Positions 16,210 through 22,161 of a DNA stretch of 22,161 nt are shown here, one piece after another. The notes under the pieces are model-generated. The model saw nothing but the letters and a program-made list of their open reading frames with translations. It searched no databases and was not told the DNA's origin. Made by a program: the position numbers and the translations under genes. The stretch's first letter is position 1. Every line of letters starts with the position of its first letter. Source of the stretch: a virus. Location: IMG/VR virus record IMGVR_UViG_3300010354_000761, positions 1-22,161 of that record. One strand, written 5' to 3'.

Positions 16210-16931
16210 GCTTATACGAAAAAACTTGCTAAGCCCTCAAGAACAACTTCGCTTTCTATTTCCGTAACAGGGTTTTTGACTTTAATTGTATGGGAAAGTT
16301 TTGGCATAGTCTCAAAGAATTTTTCAATATCTTTGAACTGAGAAGAGTTCATTGATTCTAAGAACTCATTCATTTCTTTTTTAGTCACATCAGATGAAGT
16401 CCACACTTCTTCCTCAGTAAAAATCTTATCAATACATGCTGCAATAAGTTCAAAGGACTGATCCATTGCATTCTTATCATTAAAATCAAAATTATTTTTA
16501 ATAAATTGATCAAGTGAAGGATATTTCATTTCCATCATAATAGAATTGTCAACTTTAATTCTATTAGTATGTTGTTCATTTTTTTGAACTTTAATGTCGT
16601 CCAAATTAATTTTTACCGGTACTTGAGTTTCCCCATCATCTGGGCAAATAATATTTACTTCAAGTTCTTCACCAACAGACTTACCACGAATATTTAAAAA
16701 CAAATATTCAATATCAAAGGTAGGCAGTGATTCTACCTTTACATCTTTAGTAAGGATACAACTTTTAATTACTGATTTAATTGCCGTAGTAATTTGCTTA
16801 GTATCTTCGCTCTCTAAAGCAATTACAAGCAATTTTTCTTCCTTGACAAGAAAAGGTCTGTATTGAATTGTTTGTCCAGTTGAAGGCAATTCAAGTTCAT
16901 ACGTTGGTGTAGCAATCTTTGGTAAAGGCAT
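16021..16931 (-). CDS. Predicted -1 frameshift product: gp26-type chaperone fused to the 62-aa ORF (303 aa)
   Basis: If ribosomes slip by -1 at T TTT TTC (16224-16218), the gp26-type protein continues after its second terminal Phe (residue 238) with R-I-S and then the whole 62-aa ORF, giving a 303-residue fusion ending at 16021. I checked the codons: TTT TTT CGT ATA AGC ATG follow one another with no stop. In lambda and many other phages a small fraction of such a longer chaperone is needed to load the tape measure and recruit tube subunits. Here the fusion is inferred from sequence architecture only; the unshifted product ends two codons after the slip site. Confidence 0.65.
16194..16238 (-). 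promoter_or_regulatory. Programmed -1 ribosomal frameshift signal
   Basis: On the transcribed strand three elements lie in order. A Shine-Dalgarno-like GAGGG is at 16238-16234. Nine bases later comes the heptamer T TTT TTC at 16224-16218, in the correct phase with the gp26-type reading frame. After a 10-nt spacer, the hairpin GGTCC-ACAT-GGACC occupies 16207-16194. The zero-frame stop TAA is at 16214-16212. The same three-part layout (upstream Shine-Dalgarno, slippery run, downstream stem) drives frameshifting in E. coli dnaX. The five-pair GC-rich stem is notable in such AT-rich DNA. Confidence 0.75.
16212..16931 (-). CDS. 26: Baseplate hub / tail assembly protein gp26 type (239 aa)
   Basis: The protein starts MPLPKIATPTYELELPSTGQ, then Y-R-P-F-L-V-K-E-E-K-L-L-V-I-A-L-E-S-E-D, the opening typical of the T4 gp26-type base plate family (T4 gp26 is 208 aa). 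The middle includes I-C-P-D-D-G-E-T-Q and VPVKINLDDI; the last third is helical (MNEFLESMNSSQFKDIEKFF) and ends V-V-L-E-G-L-A-S-F-F-V. T4 gp26 is assigned to baseplate hub assembly. Here its place directly before a tape-measure-like gene, plus the frameshift signal at its 3' end, argue that it acts as a tail assembly chaperone. It is the first gene of the minus-strand operon and has a perfect TATAAATA late promoter 28 bp upstream of its ATG. Confidence 0.8.
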   Translation of the reverse strand: MPLPKIATPTYELELPSTGQTIQYRPFLVKEEKLLVIALESEDTKQITTAIKSVIKSCILTKDVKVESLPTFDIEYLFLNIRGKSVGEELEVNIICPDDGETQVPVKINLDDIKVQKNEQHTNRIKVDNSIMMEMKYPSLDQFIKNNFDFNDKNAMDQSFELIAACIDKIFTEEEVWTSSDVTKKEMNEFLESMNSSQFKDIEKFFETMPKLSHTIKVKNPVTEIESEVVLEGLASFFV

Positions 16932-16958
16932 GATGTCCTATAGAGCATTCAGTGCAAT

Positions 16959-16966
16959 TATTTATA
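16959..16966 (-). promoter_or_regulatory. T4-type late promoter (TATAAATA) for the baseplate operon
   Basis: The minus strand reads TATAAATA, a perfect match to the T4 late promoter recognised by gp55-type sigma factors. It lies 28 bp before the gp26-type ATG at 16931, in an intergenic region, and points into the 16-kb minus-strand structural block. Confidence 0.85.
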
Positions 16967-17020
16967 GGGGGTGGACAAAAAGAAAAGTGTCCATTGAGCC
17001 CACCAAAGCAGTCAAATCTC

Positions 17021-17029
17021 TGGTATAAT
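17021..17029 (+). promoter_or_regulatory. Extended -10 promoter (TGGTATAAT) for the membrane-protein cassette
   Basis: TGG TATAAT matches the extended -10 form TG-n-TATAAT of host sigma-70 promoters. No TTGACA-like -35 box lies 16-18 bp upstream, as is usual for extended -10 promoters. The predicted start of transcription is about 15 bp before the ATG at 17051. It suggests expression by unmodified host polymerase, unlike the flanking late genes. Confidence 0.65.
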
Positions 17030-17050
17030 AACTACAGTTCAAACAAACAA

Positions 17051-17296
17051 ATGAAAGGACTTCTCAACTTCTATCTTGCATCTGCACTAACTGTTACAAC
17101 TGCTGCAACTGGTGCTTGCTTTGTATGGTATGTCCAAGAGTATGATGCTGCATATAAGTACCATAAAGTTGCTCCTGAAATTTCTCAAATTCACCGCAAC
17201 AACTCTCTGTGGTTGGGTTTGTGGGGAGGAATCTATGGTCTTACAGGTGTAGTAAGTGCAATCGGTCTCTCTCAAGGAATCAAAAAAGATCAATGA
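17051..17296 (+). CDS. Small membrane protein with two transmembrane segments (81 aa)
   Basis: I chose the ATG at 17051 (MKGLLNFYLASALTV) rather than an in-frame ATG at 16952. The longer version would begin upstream of the extended -10 promoter and add a poorly structured, Lys/Pro-rich leader across the promoter region. Two hydrophobic segments are visible, residues about 4-27 and 52-74, joined by a polar loop (Q-E-Y-D-A-A-Y-K-Y-H-K-V-A-P-E-I-S), with a basic C-terminus (GIKKDQ). The family is unknown to me. A holin-like or host-membrane-modifying role is possible by topology only. Its TGA overlaps the ATG of the next gene (ATGA). The pair sits between oppositely oriented structural genes as a self-contained unit. 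Confidence 0.7.
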   Translation: MKGLLNFYLASALTVTTAATGACFVWYVQEYDAAYKYHKVAPEISQIHRNNSLWLGLWGGIYGLTGVVSAIGLSQGIKKDQ

Positions 17297-17406
17297 AAAT
17301 TCTTTTAGTTTGTCTATTAATGACTCCCCTTTTAATTTACAGTGGTGGATTCATTACTTTGACAATTCTTCAAAACATAAAAGTAGAACTTCCTACACCA
17401 AACTGA
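17293..17406 (+). CDS. Tiny single-span membrane protein (37 aa)
   Basis: The ORF reads MKILLVCLLMTPLLIYSGGF and continues ITLTILQNIKVELPTPN before TGA at 17404-17406. It is one hydrophobic helix with an N-terminal Lys and a short polar tail, so either a single-span inner-membrane peptide or an uncleaved signal anchor. The ATG overlaps the stop of the 81-aa gene as ATGA, and a strong terminator begins at its stop codon. This tight packing supports a real gene despite the length. No family is recognised. It may act together with the 81-aa protein. Confidence 0.6.
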   Translation: MKILLVCLLMTPLLIYSGGFITLTILQNIKVELPTPN

Positions 17407-17429
17407 GGGTCATTAAGACCCTCTTTTTT
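17405..17429 (+). terminator. Rho-independent terminator after the membrane-protein cassette
   Basis: GAGGGTC (17405-17411), loop ATTAA, GACCCTC (17417-17423), then six T (17424-17429). The seven-pair stem and T tract form a classic intrinsic terminator for the plus strand; there is no T tract for the minus direction. The T run overlaps the stop codon of the convergent gp54 gene. Confidence 0.9.
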
Positions 17430-18342
17430 ATGCAAAGATTCCTTGATCCCTACCAACCTGATCTCTTGACCTAAATTGATCCAAAGCAGGATTTCCAATT
17501 GCACGTCCATCTTTCTGAGTATCTCCATTAAGAAAATCATTAAAGACTGGACCGCTATTTTGTCCCTGTATTCCAAACTGAGGATTAACAAGATAATCCG
17601 GAGCACTATTCCAGGATGCTTGCTCCAATGGACTTAATTGCATGTTATTATTATCTGCAAGTGGGGGATCTATACCCTTGTTTAAAACGTATCTAATGTA
17701 CGTCATTGATACGGTGCATTTTAAAAGAGAAGAAGAATCGTATGAAATTGGCATAGATGTTATACTTATTGGATATGATCTAATAAATTCATAACTTAAT
17801 ATACCAGACTGTCTTCCACCAGAACCAGATCCTCCCATACCACTTCTTTCAAATTTAGTAATAGACAATCCTTGAGTCGTATAACTATCGGGATATTGAA
17901 ATCTATAGAAATAGTTAGAACTCTTAGAAGTAATATTTCCTCTTTCTGGTTGAGAAGTATCGCTGGATTCTTGTGCAATATATTTCATCCAGGTCTCAAA
18001 TATTCTAATTGGAAGATAATGTTCAGCATCAACATAAAAAGTTAAATCAATACGATCATCATAAACTCTCCTATAAGCATGTCTCTCAGTTACACCATGA
18101 AAATCATTTGTAACTTCAAGAGTTGCAAGATTTGATCCTGGAAGAGTTGCTTCACAGCACATCAAATTCAATCTATCCAAGTTGATAGAATTGACACTAA
18201 TACTATTCTCTGCAAAGTATTTGGTCAGTTTAGTTGGCAATTGAACATTCACAATAAAGTGAGAAGTTGTTGCTGGGTGCAATAAAGCTGCCTTTATTTG
18301 CGATACACTCTTTGCTGTAGGTGTAGGAGGATTGCTAGGCAT
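17428..18342 (-). CDS. 54: Baseplate tail tube initiator gp54 (304 aa)
   Basis: The N-terminus is MPSNPPTPTAKSVSQIKAAL. Residues 60-80 (M-C-C-E-A-T-L-P-G-S-N-L) and 97-122 (RIDLTFYVDAEHYLPIRIFE, then TWMKYI) match the tube-protein fold shared by T4 gp54, gp48 and gp19, where a similar beta strand is followed by a helix containing F-x-x-W. A later segment, YPISITSMPISYDSSSLLKC then TVSMTYIRYV, is the closing beta sheet. Length fits T4 gp54 (320 aa). The protein would start tail tube polymerisation on the baseplate cap formed by gp48. It is transcribed alone on the minus strand and converges with the small membrane cassette. No strong Shine-Dalgarno is seen. The last 60 residues are a Gln/Asn-rich tail. 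Confidence 0.75.
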   Translation of the reverse strand: MPSNPPTPTAKSVSQIKAALLHPATTSHFIVNVQLPTKLTKYFAENSISVNSINLDRLNLMCCEATLPGSNLATLEVTNDFHGVTERHAYRRVYDDRIDLTFYVDAEHYLPIRIFETWMKYIAQESSDTSQPERGNITSKSSNYFYRFQYPDSYTTQGLSITKFERSGMGGSGSGGRQSGILSYEFIRSYPISITSMPISYDSSSLLKCTVSMTYIRYVLNKGIDPPLADNNNMQLSPLEQASWNSAPDYLVNPQFGIQGQNSGPVFNDFLNGDTQKDGRAIGNPALDQFRSRDQVGRDQGIFA

Positions 18343-18343
18343 C

Positions 18344-18351
18344 TATAAATA
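18344..18351 (+). promoter_or_regulatory. T4-type late promoter (TATAAATA) for the gp4-gp48-gp53 block
   Basis: A perfect TATAAATA on the plus strand, 23 bp before the gp4 ATG at 18375 and one base beyond the divergent gp54 start codon. It would serve gp4, the 128-aa gene, gp48 and gp53. No equally good late box is seen on the minus strand for gp54; TATATAAG at 18368-18361 is the nearest candidate. Confidence 0.8.
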
Positions 18352-18374
18352 ATTTTTTACCTTATATATTATGT

Positions 18375-18818
18375 ATGGGAGAAAGTATAAAAAGTAAGTA
18401 CAAACCATCATACCCACAAAAATATATTGGAGACCCCGAAAATATAATATGCCGAAGTAGTTGGGAAAGAAAATTTTGTCGTTGGTGTGACTTGAATGAA
18501 AACATCATCGCATGGGGAAGCGAAGAAATTCGTATTAAGTATTATGATCCAGTAAAACAAAAAGTTAGAAATTATTTTCCAGACTTTATTATTAAAGTGA
18601 GAGAAAACACAGGGGACATCAAAAAATATATCGTTGAGATTAAACCGAAAAAACAAACTATTGCTCCAAAACCAAGATCAAGAACAACAAAATCATATCT
18701 CCATGAAGTCTACACTTATGCAACAAATCAAGCAAAGTGGAAAGCAGCACAAGAATTTTGCGCTGACAATATGATTGGATTTAAGATTATCACAGAACAA
18801 GAACTAGGTATTAAATAA
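18375..18818 (+). CDS. 4: Head completion protein gp4, TnsA/nuclease-like (147 aa)
   Basis: The protein contains C-R-S-S-W-E31-R-K-F, then N-Y-F-P-D70-F-I-I and I-V-E88-I-K90-P-K-K-Q. The spaced E...D...E-x-K set is the PD-(D/E)xK nuclease site seen in TnsA and in the T4 gp4 (formerly gp50/65) family of about 150 aa. In T4, gp4 is needed to complete the filled head before tail joining. The motif suggests it can bind or cut DNA. The ATG at 18375 keeps the correct frame; an overlapping ATG at 18371 is out of frame. Its TAA overlaps the next ATG by one base (TAATG). It is the first gene after a perfect late promoter. Confidence 0.85.
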   Translation: MGESIKSKYKPSYPQKYIGDPENIICRSSWERKFCRWCDLNENIIAWGSEEIRIKYYDPVKQKVRNYFPDFIIKVRENTGDIKKYIVEIKPKKQTIAPKPRSRTTKSYLHEVYTYATNQAKWKAAQEFCADNMIGFKIITEQELGIK

Positions 18819-19204
18819 TGGCAGAAGGTTTTGGTCAATATACCAACGTTCCCCCAAGGATGAGAGAACTTAAAAAAAGAATTGACCTATCTGGAACATC
18901 AGACCCAGAAGACTTGATGTTAATTATTATGGACACTCTTAAGGAAGAAGTATTGTACCCAGAACCAGGAAAGTTTTATACCTTTGTTTATAATCCCAAA
19001 ACACCAGACATTGAATACGATCAACATCCATTGATTGCTTGCACTTCATTAGAGAAATGGGGATTCAAAGCAATCAATTTTCATTGGAGACAAGGAAGAC
19101 AATATACATGGGAAGAAGTTGCCGGTAAACTTCACGTCGTAAAGTATGAGGAACTTGATGAGATGATGTCTATACCTTATGCAAAATTCCGTCTAAATAA
19201 ATAA
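18818..19204 (+). CDS. Conserved hypothetical protein between gp4 and gp48 (128 aa)
   Basis: A soluble 128-aa protein starting MAEGFGQYTNVPPRMRELKK. Its core has F-Y-T-F-V-Y-N-P-K-T-P, then Y-D-Q-H-P-L-I-A, W-G-F-K-A-I-N-F-H-W, and Q-Y-T-W-E-E-V-A. The combination Y-D-x-x-P-L with a following G-F-x-x-x-N-x-H-W recurs, from memory, in proteins of many marine myoviruses, but I do not know its function. Translation is probably coupled to gp4 through the TAATG overlap. Its position between head completion and tube-cap genes suggests a virion assembly role, which is only inference. Confidence 0.75.
   Translation: MAEGFGQYTNVPPRMRELKKRIDLSGTSDPEDLMLIIMDTLKEEVLYPEPGKFYTFVYNPKTPDIEYDQHPLIACTSLEKWGFKAINFHWRQGRQYTWEEVAGKLHVVKYEELDEMMSIPYAKFRLNK
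19196..19203 (+). promoter_or_regulatory. Possible secondary late promoter before gp48
   Basis: AATAAATA differs from TATAAATA at one base and lies 15 bp before the gp48 ATG at 19219, overlapping the stop of the 128-aa gene. The distance is shorter than at the two perfect late promoters here, so it may be chance in AT-rich sequence. Confidence 0.25.
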
Positions 19205-19218
19205 AAACCCTGTATTTA

Positions 19219-20541
19219 ATGGCAACGAGACCACAAATTCCAGGATGGAATAATGTTAATTTGAATAAACCTGAAGAATATTCTTCAGAGTTCACAATAG
19301 GAGGGTTTCGTTATGCCAATGTAACTAACGTATCTACAGGACAAAGACAGTTATATTTTGTTAGTGGTTTAGGTGGAACACCATTAACACAAAGAGCTTT
19401 ACTAACATCAACTTCTTCTGCGGGAAAAATTGAGAAGGGTAATGGTTATGATGACTTTGTTAGAAGATTTGGACAAGATAAATTAGTTGCAGCAGATAAG
19501 GCAAATAAGCAACAATCAATCGCTCTTCTATCAAAACCAGGACTATCAACAACTCAAGAATCTGGTTCAATAAAATCATCCAACGAATATAAATCAACAA
19601 GCGTTGGAGACAACTCTAAAAAAACACAAGACGAAACTGATAAAGCAAAGTCAAATCTTTCAACGCAACAAGCAGGTACAAGAAACTCATTCTCAAGAAG
19701 TTTAGTATATCCACTTAATTTAAAAAGCGAGAACCAAGATACTATTCAATTCAATATGGTCAAATATAGACCAAGACCTTTGACAAGTGATAGTAAAACT
19801 TTAAATGCCGTTGGGGAAAGACCTCCAGCAGGTGACATTATAGGAACAGTAACTCTACCTGTTCCCAATGGAATTTCTGATAGTAATAGTGCAAACTGGG
19901 GAAGTGATGACCTCAATGCTGCAGCATCAATGGCAGCAAACATAGCAAATAAATTTATAACTCAAGGTGGCGGTGCAGCTGCAACTGCTGCTGGAGAAAA
20001 TTTAGAAGCAGCAGCAACAGGTTCTGGAAATGAAGATGTAAAAGTTGCTTTCTCAAGTAAATTTGTTGAAATGGCAACTGGAACGCAAAACATATTGTCC
20101 AGAACTGCAGGTGCTGTTATAAACACAAACATGGAACTTTTGTTTCTTGGTCCATCTTTGAGAACGTTTAATTTTACTTTTAAGTTGGCATCAAGAAGTG
20201 AAGCAGAATCTCAACAGATTTTAAAAATTATCAGATTCTTTAAGCAAGGAATGTCACCCATTAGAACTGATGCAAATCTATTCCTGAAAGCTCCTCATAC
20301 ATTTCAACTTAAATACTTGCACGGAAAAGATCCACACAAGTTCTTAAATAGATTTAAGGAATGTGCATTAACTGCATGTAATGTTGATTACACACCAGAA
20401 GGTCAATACGCAACATTCCACGATGGTGCAATGGTTTCATATTCAATCAGCTTACAGTTCCAAGAACTAGAACCAATCTTTAACGATGATTATGGAAAAC
20501 TTGATGGATCAACCCCAGACTCTGCAGGTATAGGATACTAA
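19219..20541 (+). CDS. 48: Baseplate tail tube cap protein gp48 (440 aa)
   Basis: The C-terminal part, residues about 300-425, carries the conserved gp48 pattern: M-E-L-L-F-L-G-P, then R-T-F-N-F-T-F-K-L, E-A-E-S-Q-Q-I-L-K-I-I-R-F-F-K-Q and F-L-K-A-P-H-T-F-Q-L-K-Y. This is a tube-protein-like fold with a beta sheet followed by a helix. Residues about 90-160 are a Ser/Lys/Asn-rich linker and 215-275 an Ala/Gly-rich helix region, making it longer than T4 gp48 (364 aa). In T4, gp48 caps the hub and with gp54 begins the tail tube. It is followed one base later by gp53 (TAA then A then ATG), so the two are co-translated. Confidence 0.85.
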   Translation: MATRPQIPGWNNVNLNKPEEYSSEFTIGGFRYANVTNVSTGQRQLYFVSGLGGTPLTQRALLTSTSSAGKIEKGNGYDDFVRRFGQDKLVAADKANKQQSIALLSKPGLSTTQESGSIKSSNEYKSTSVGDNSKKTQDETDKAKSNLSTQQAGTRNSFSRSLVYPLNLKSENQDTIQFNMVKYRPRPLTSDSKTLNAVGERPPAGDIIGTVTLPVPNGISDSNSANWGSDDLNAAASMAANIANKFITQGGGAAATAAGENLEAAATGSGNEDVKVAFSSKFVEMATGTQNILSRTAGAVINTNMELLFLGPSLRTFNFTFKLASRSEAESQQILKIIRFFKQGMSPIRTDANLFLKAPHTFQLKYLHGKDPHKFLNRFKECALTACNVDYTPEGQYATFHDGAMVSYSISLQFQELEPIFNDDYGKLDGSTPDSAGIGY

Positions 20542-20542
20542 A

Positions 20543-21214
20543 ATGTCAAGAAGTTATTTTCGCCAACTCCCAGATTTTGATTACGTTAGTAGACTACCAG
20601 ATGCAAAAATCGGGGATTATTATAGAGTAAAGAATTTATTTAAAAAAGGAAAACTTCGTGATGACATTTTCCAAAATCTAGCAATTTTTGAAAAGTATCA
20701 AATCAAAGGAGATGATAGACCCGACAATGTTGCATATGAATTTTATCAAGATTCAACCTTAGATTGGATTGTTCTTCTTTCAAATAATATCATAAACATT
20801 CAAACAGAATGGCCACTACCTCAAAATGATTTTGACAGATATTTGGTAGACAAATACGGAGACTATGAAACTCTCTACAGTGGAGTTCATCACTATGAAA
20901 CAACAGAAGTAAAGAATAGTGCAGGAATCACGATAGTTCCAGCTGGTCTTACAGTTCAGTCACCATATCCAATAAATTTCTTTGACGATGCGACATACAG
21001 ACAGGTATTCAATGCAAACATTGCTGTTCCTGTGACCAATTATGAATATGAAGAAAAAATAGAAAATGAGAAGAGAAATATATTCCTACTTAAACCAAGA
21101 TATTTAAATATTGTATTTGATGATCTGGAAGAAGAAATGCAATATAAAGAGGGTTCCAGTCAATACGTGACCGAAACCCTCAAGAAAGGAGATGATATTA
21201 GATTAACTAGTTAA
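20543..21214 (+). CDS. 53: Baseplate wedge subunit gp53 (223 aa)
   Basis: The protein opens MSRSYFRQLPDFDYVSRLPD and continues with YYRVKNLFKK, YQIKGDDRPDNVAYEFY and L-D-W-I-V-L-L-S-N-N-I-I. This is the conserved order of the gp53 family: an F-P/L-x-x-Y start, a Y-x-V/I-x-x-L-F strand, a G-D/E-R-P-D-x-V-A motif and a D-W-x-x-L-L helix. T4 gp53 (196 aa) joins baseplate wedges to the hub. Residues 115-160 form a Thr/Val-rich beta region absent from the shortest homologs. The stop codon ends at 21214 and the convergent gp32 stop begins at 21215, so there is no intergenic DNA. Confidence 0.85.
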   Translation: MSRSYFRQLPDFDYVSRLPDAKIGDYYRVKNLFKKGKLRDDIFQNLAIFEKYQIKGDDRPDNVAYEFYQDSTLDWIVLLSNNIINIQTEWPLPQNDFDRYLVDKYGDYETLYSGVHHYETTEVKNSAGITIVPAGLTVQSPYPINFFDDATYRQVFNANIAVPVTNYEYEEKIENEKRNIFLLKPRYLNIVFDDLEEEMQYKEGSSQYVTETLKKGDDIRLTS

Positions 21215-22150
21215 TCAATCTTCAGCAAGGCGCTGGAAGTAACTCAGAGCATCATCTTCATCTTCATCTTCCGAAGTGATTTTAGGAAGAGAAGGAGAAG
21301 ACTTAGAACGAGCATAAGACTCTTCTAGTTCCTTAACAACATTGGTTTCTACGTTGTTGTCAACATACCCATCATACTCGGTTTCTTCTGCGACTGCAGC
21401 ACGAGCAGAACCTTTCTGTCCAAGAACATACTTGAGACGCTTTTCAAGATCCTCATAAGACTTAAATTGATCAGGAGCAGTTACAGCAGTCAGAGAGTAC
21501 TGCTTTTTCCAAACTCCCTCCAGAGCATCATCATCACTCAACAGAGGAGCAACACGATCAAACTCAGACTTGTCGTAGTTCCAGTAACCATCTTTCTTGA
21601 CAAGTTTCAGTTTGAAATTAGCACCCTGCCAGAAATCAAAAGGATTGATGGGTTCTTCATCTTCAAACTCAGGTTGCATTGCTTCCATAACTTTGTCAAA
21701 GATCTTCTTGCCATACTTAAACAGGAAGACTTTACCTTCGTTTTGGGGATTAGCAGGATCCTTCACAACGTAGATGTTGGAATAGTAAGACAGTTTACGC
21801 TTCTGCTTACGAACAGTTTCTTTATCCTTGTCACTACCGCTATTCCAAAGTTCGCGGTTATATTCTGAGACAGGATCTTTTTGTCCAAGAGTGGTCAGAG
21901 AGTTTTCAATGTACCAACCACCAGGACCCTGGAAGGCATGAGAATACATTTTTGCCCAGGGAAGTTCTTCACCTTCTGGTGCAGGAAGAAAACGAATGAC
22001 AGCAAAACCGTTTCCAGTTTTGTCCATCTCAGGTTTCCAGAGACGCTCATCTGCGCCACTAGAAGTTGTACTCATCTTCTCCACTTCTTTAACCAGTTTC
22101 TGCGTAAGAGAACCCAGAGAAGATTGCTTTTTAAGGTCTGCGAAAGACAT
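21215..22150 (-). CDS. 32: Single-stranded DNA-binding protein gp32, without zinc-site cysteines (311 aa)
   Basis: The protein follows the T4 gp32 plan. An N-terminal basic KKQSS (residues 7-11) resembles the cooperative-binding motif. The core has G-N-G-F-A-V-I-R-F-L-P (46-56), WYIENS (79-84), KRKLSYYSNIYVVKDP (117-132), NEGKVFLFKYGKKIFDK (137-153) and GANFKLKLVKK (176-186). The tail is acidic (EDEDEDD at 294-300). T4 gp32 binds zinc through one His and three Cys; here His71 is present, but the whole protein contains no Cys, so the site as known cannot form. It coats ssDNA in replication and recombination. A GAGGT lies six bases before the ATG. The promoter is beyond the window edge. Confidence 0.93.
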   Translation of the reverse strand: MSFADLKKQSSLGSLTQKLVKEVEKMSTTSSGADERLWKPEMDKTGNGFAVIRFLPAPEGEELPWAKMYSHAFQGPGGWYIENSLTTLGQKDPVSEYNRELWNSGSDKDKETVRKQKRKLSYYSNIYVVKDPANPQNEGKVFLFKYGKKIFDKVMEAMQPEFEDEEPINPFDFWQGANFKLKLVKKDGYWNYDKSEFDRVAPLLSDDDALEGVWKKQYSLTAVTAPDQFKSYEDLEKRLKYVLGQKGSARAAVAEETEYDGYVDNNVETNVVKELEESYARSKSSPSLPKITSEDEDEDDALSYFQRLAED

Positions 22151-22161
22151 TTGTTTACCTC

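Noticed and set aside
16972-16993. Inverted repeat TGGACA/TGTCCA near the gp26 promoter
   Set aside because: Six-pair stem with a 10-nt loop and no T tract; too weak to call a terminator or operator.
16952-17050. N-terminal extension of the 81-aa membrane protein from an upstream ATG
   Set aside because: It would begin upstream of the extended -10 promoter and adds a non-hydrophobic leader across regulatory sequence; the ATG at 17051 gives a proper membrane N-terminus.

Overview
The window is a structural (late) region of a T4-like cyanophage, a contractile-tailed myovirus of the kind that infects marine Synechococcus or Prochlorococcus. The evidence is an AT-rich genome with T4-type late promoters (TATAAATA), recognisable relatives of T4 gp4, gp5, gp26, gp32, gp48, gp53 and gp54, and a small gene with the C-terminal signature of the cyanobacterial Calvin-cycle regulator CP12, an auxiliary gene typical of cyanophages. 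No tRNA, rRNA, CRISPR array, integrase or insertion sequence was seen.

Layout. Positions 1-410 (minus) hold two small genes, the first cut by the window edge. Positions 461-16931 are one long minus-strand tail/baseplate block. Read in its transcription direction it starts from a TATAAATA promoter at 16959-16966. It then encodes a gp26-type protein, a 62-residue ORF, two large paralogous tape-measure-like proteins (838 and 970 aa, the second with lysozyme and M15-peptidase-like domains), a gp27-like hub protein, the CP12-like protein, a gp5-type hub protein without a lysozyme domain, a 1574-aa PA14-rich structural protein, a beta-repeat spike-like protein and two tandem paralogous virion proteins. 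Positions 17051-17406 (plus) are a separate two-gene membrane-protein cassette with its own extended -10 promoter and a strong terminator. Then come gp54 (minus), the plus-strand block gp4 - conserved unknown - gp48 - gp53, and the ssDNA-binding protein gp32 (minus), which converges on gp53 with no spacer.

Most notable. At the end of the gp26-type gene there is a perfect -1 slippery heptamer, T TTT TTC (16224-16218). It is preceded by a Shine-Dalgarno-like GAGGG and followed 10 nt later by a GGTCC/GGACC hairpin. A -1 shift there reads without a stop into the 62-aa ORF, which has no ribosome binding site and lies directly upstream of the tape-measure-like gene. This is the architecture of the tail assembly chaperone frameshift (lambda G/GT), which I infer operates here in a T4-like baseplate operon.

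How the genes work together. gp26 and its frameshift fusion would chaperone the tape-measure-like proteins. gp27-like, gp5, gp53, gp48 and gp54 form the hub, a wedge component and the tube start; gp4 completes heads. Peptidoglycan-cutting domains sit on the 970-aa protein rather than on gp5. CP12 would redirect host carbon metabolism and gp32 serves replication. Protein identities come from reading the sequence alone; no database search was run.
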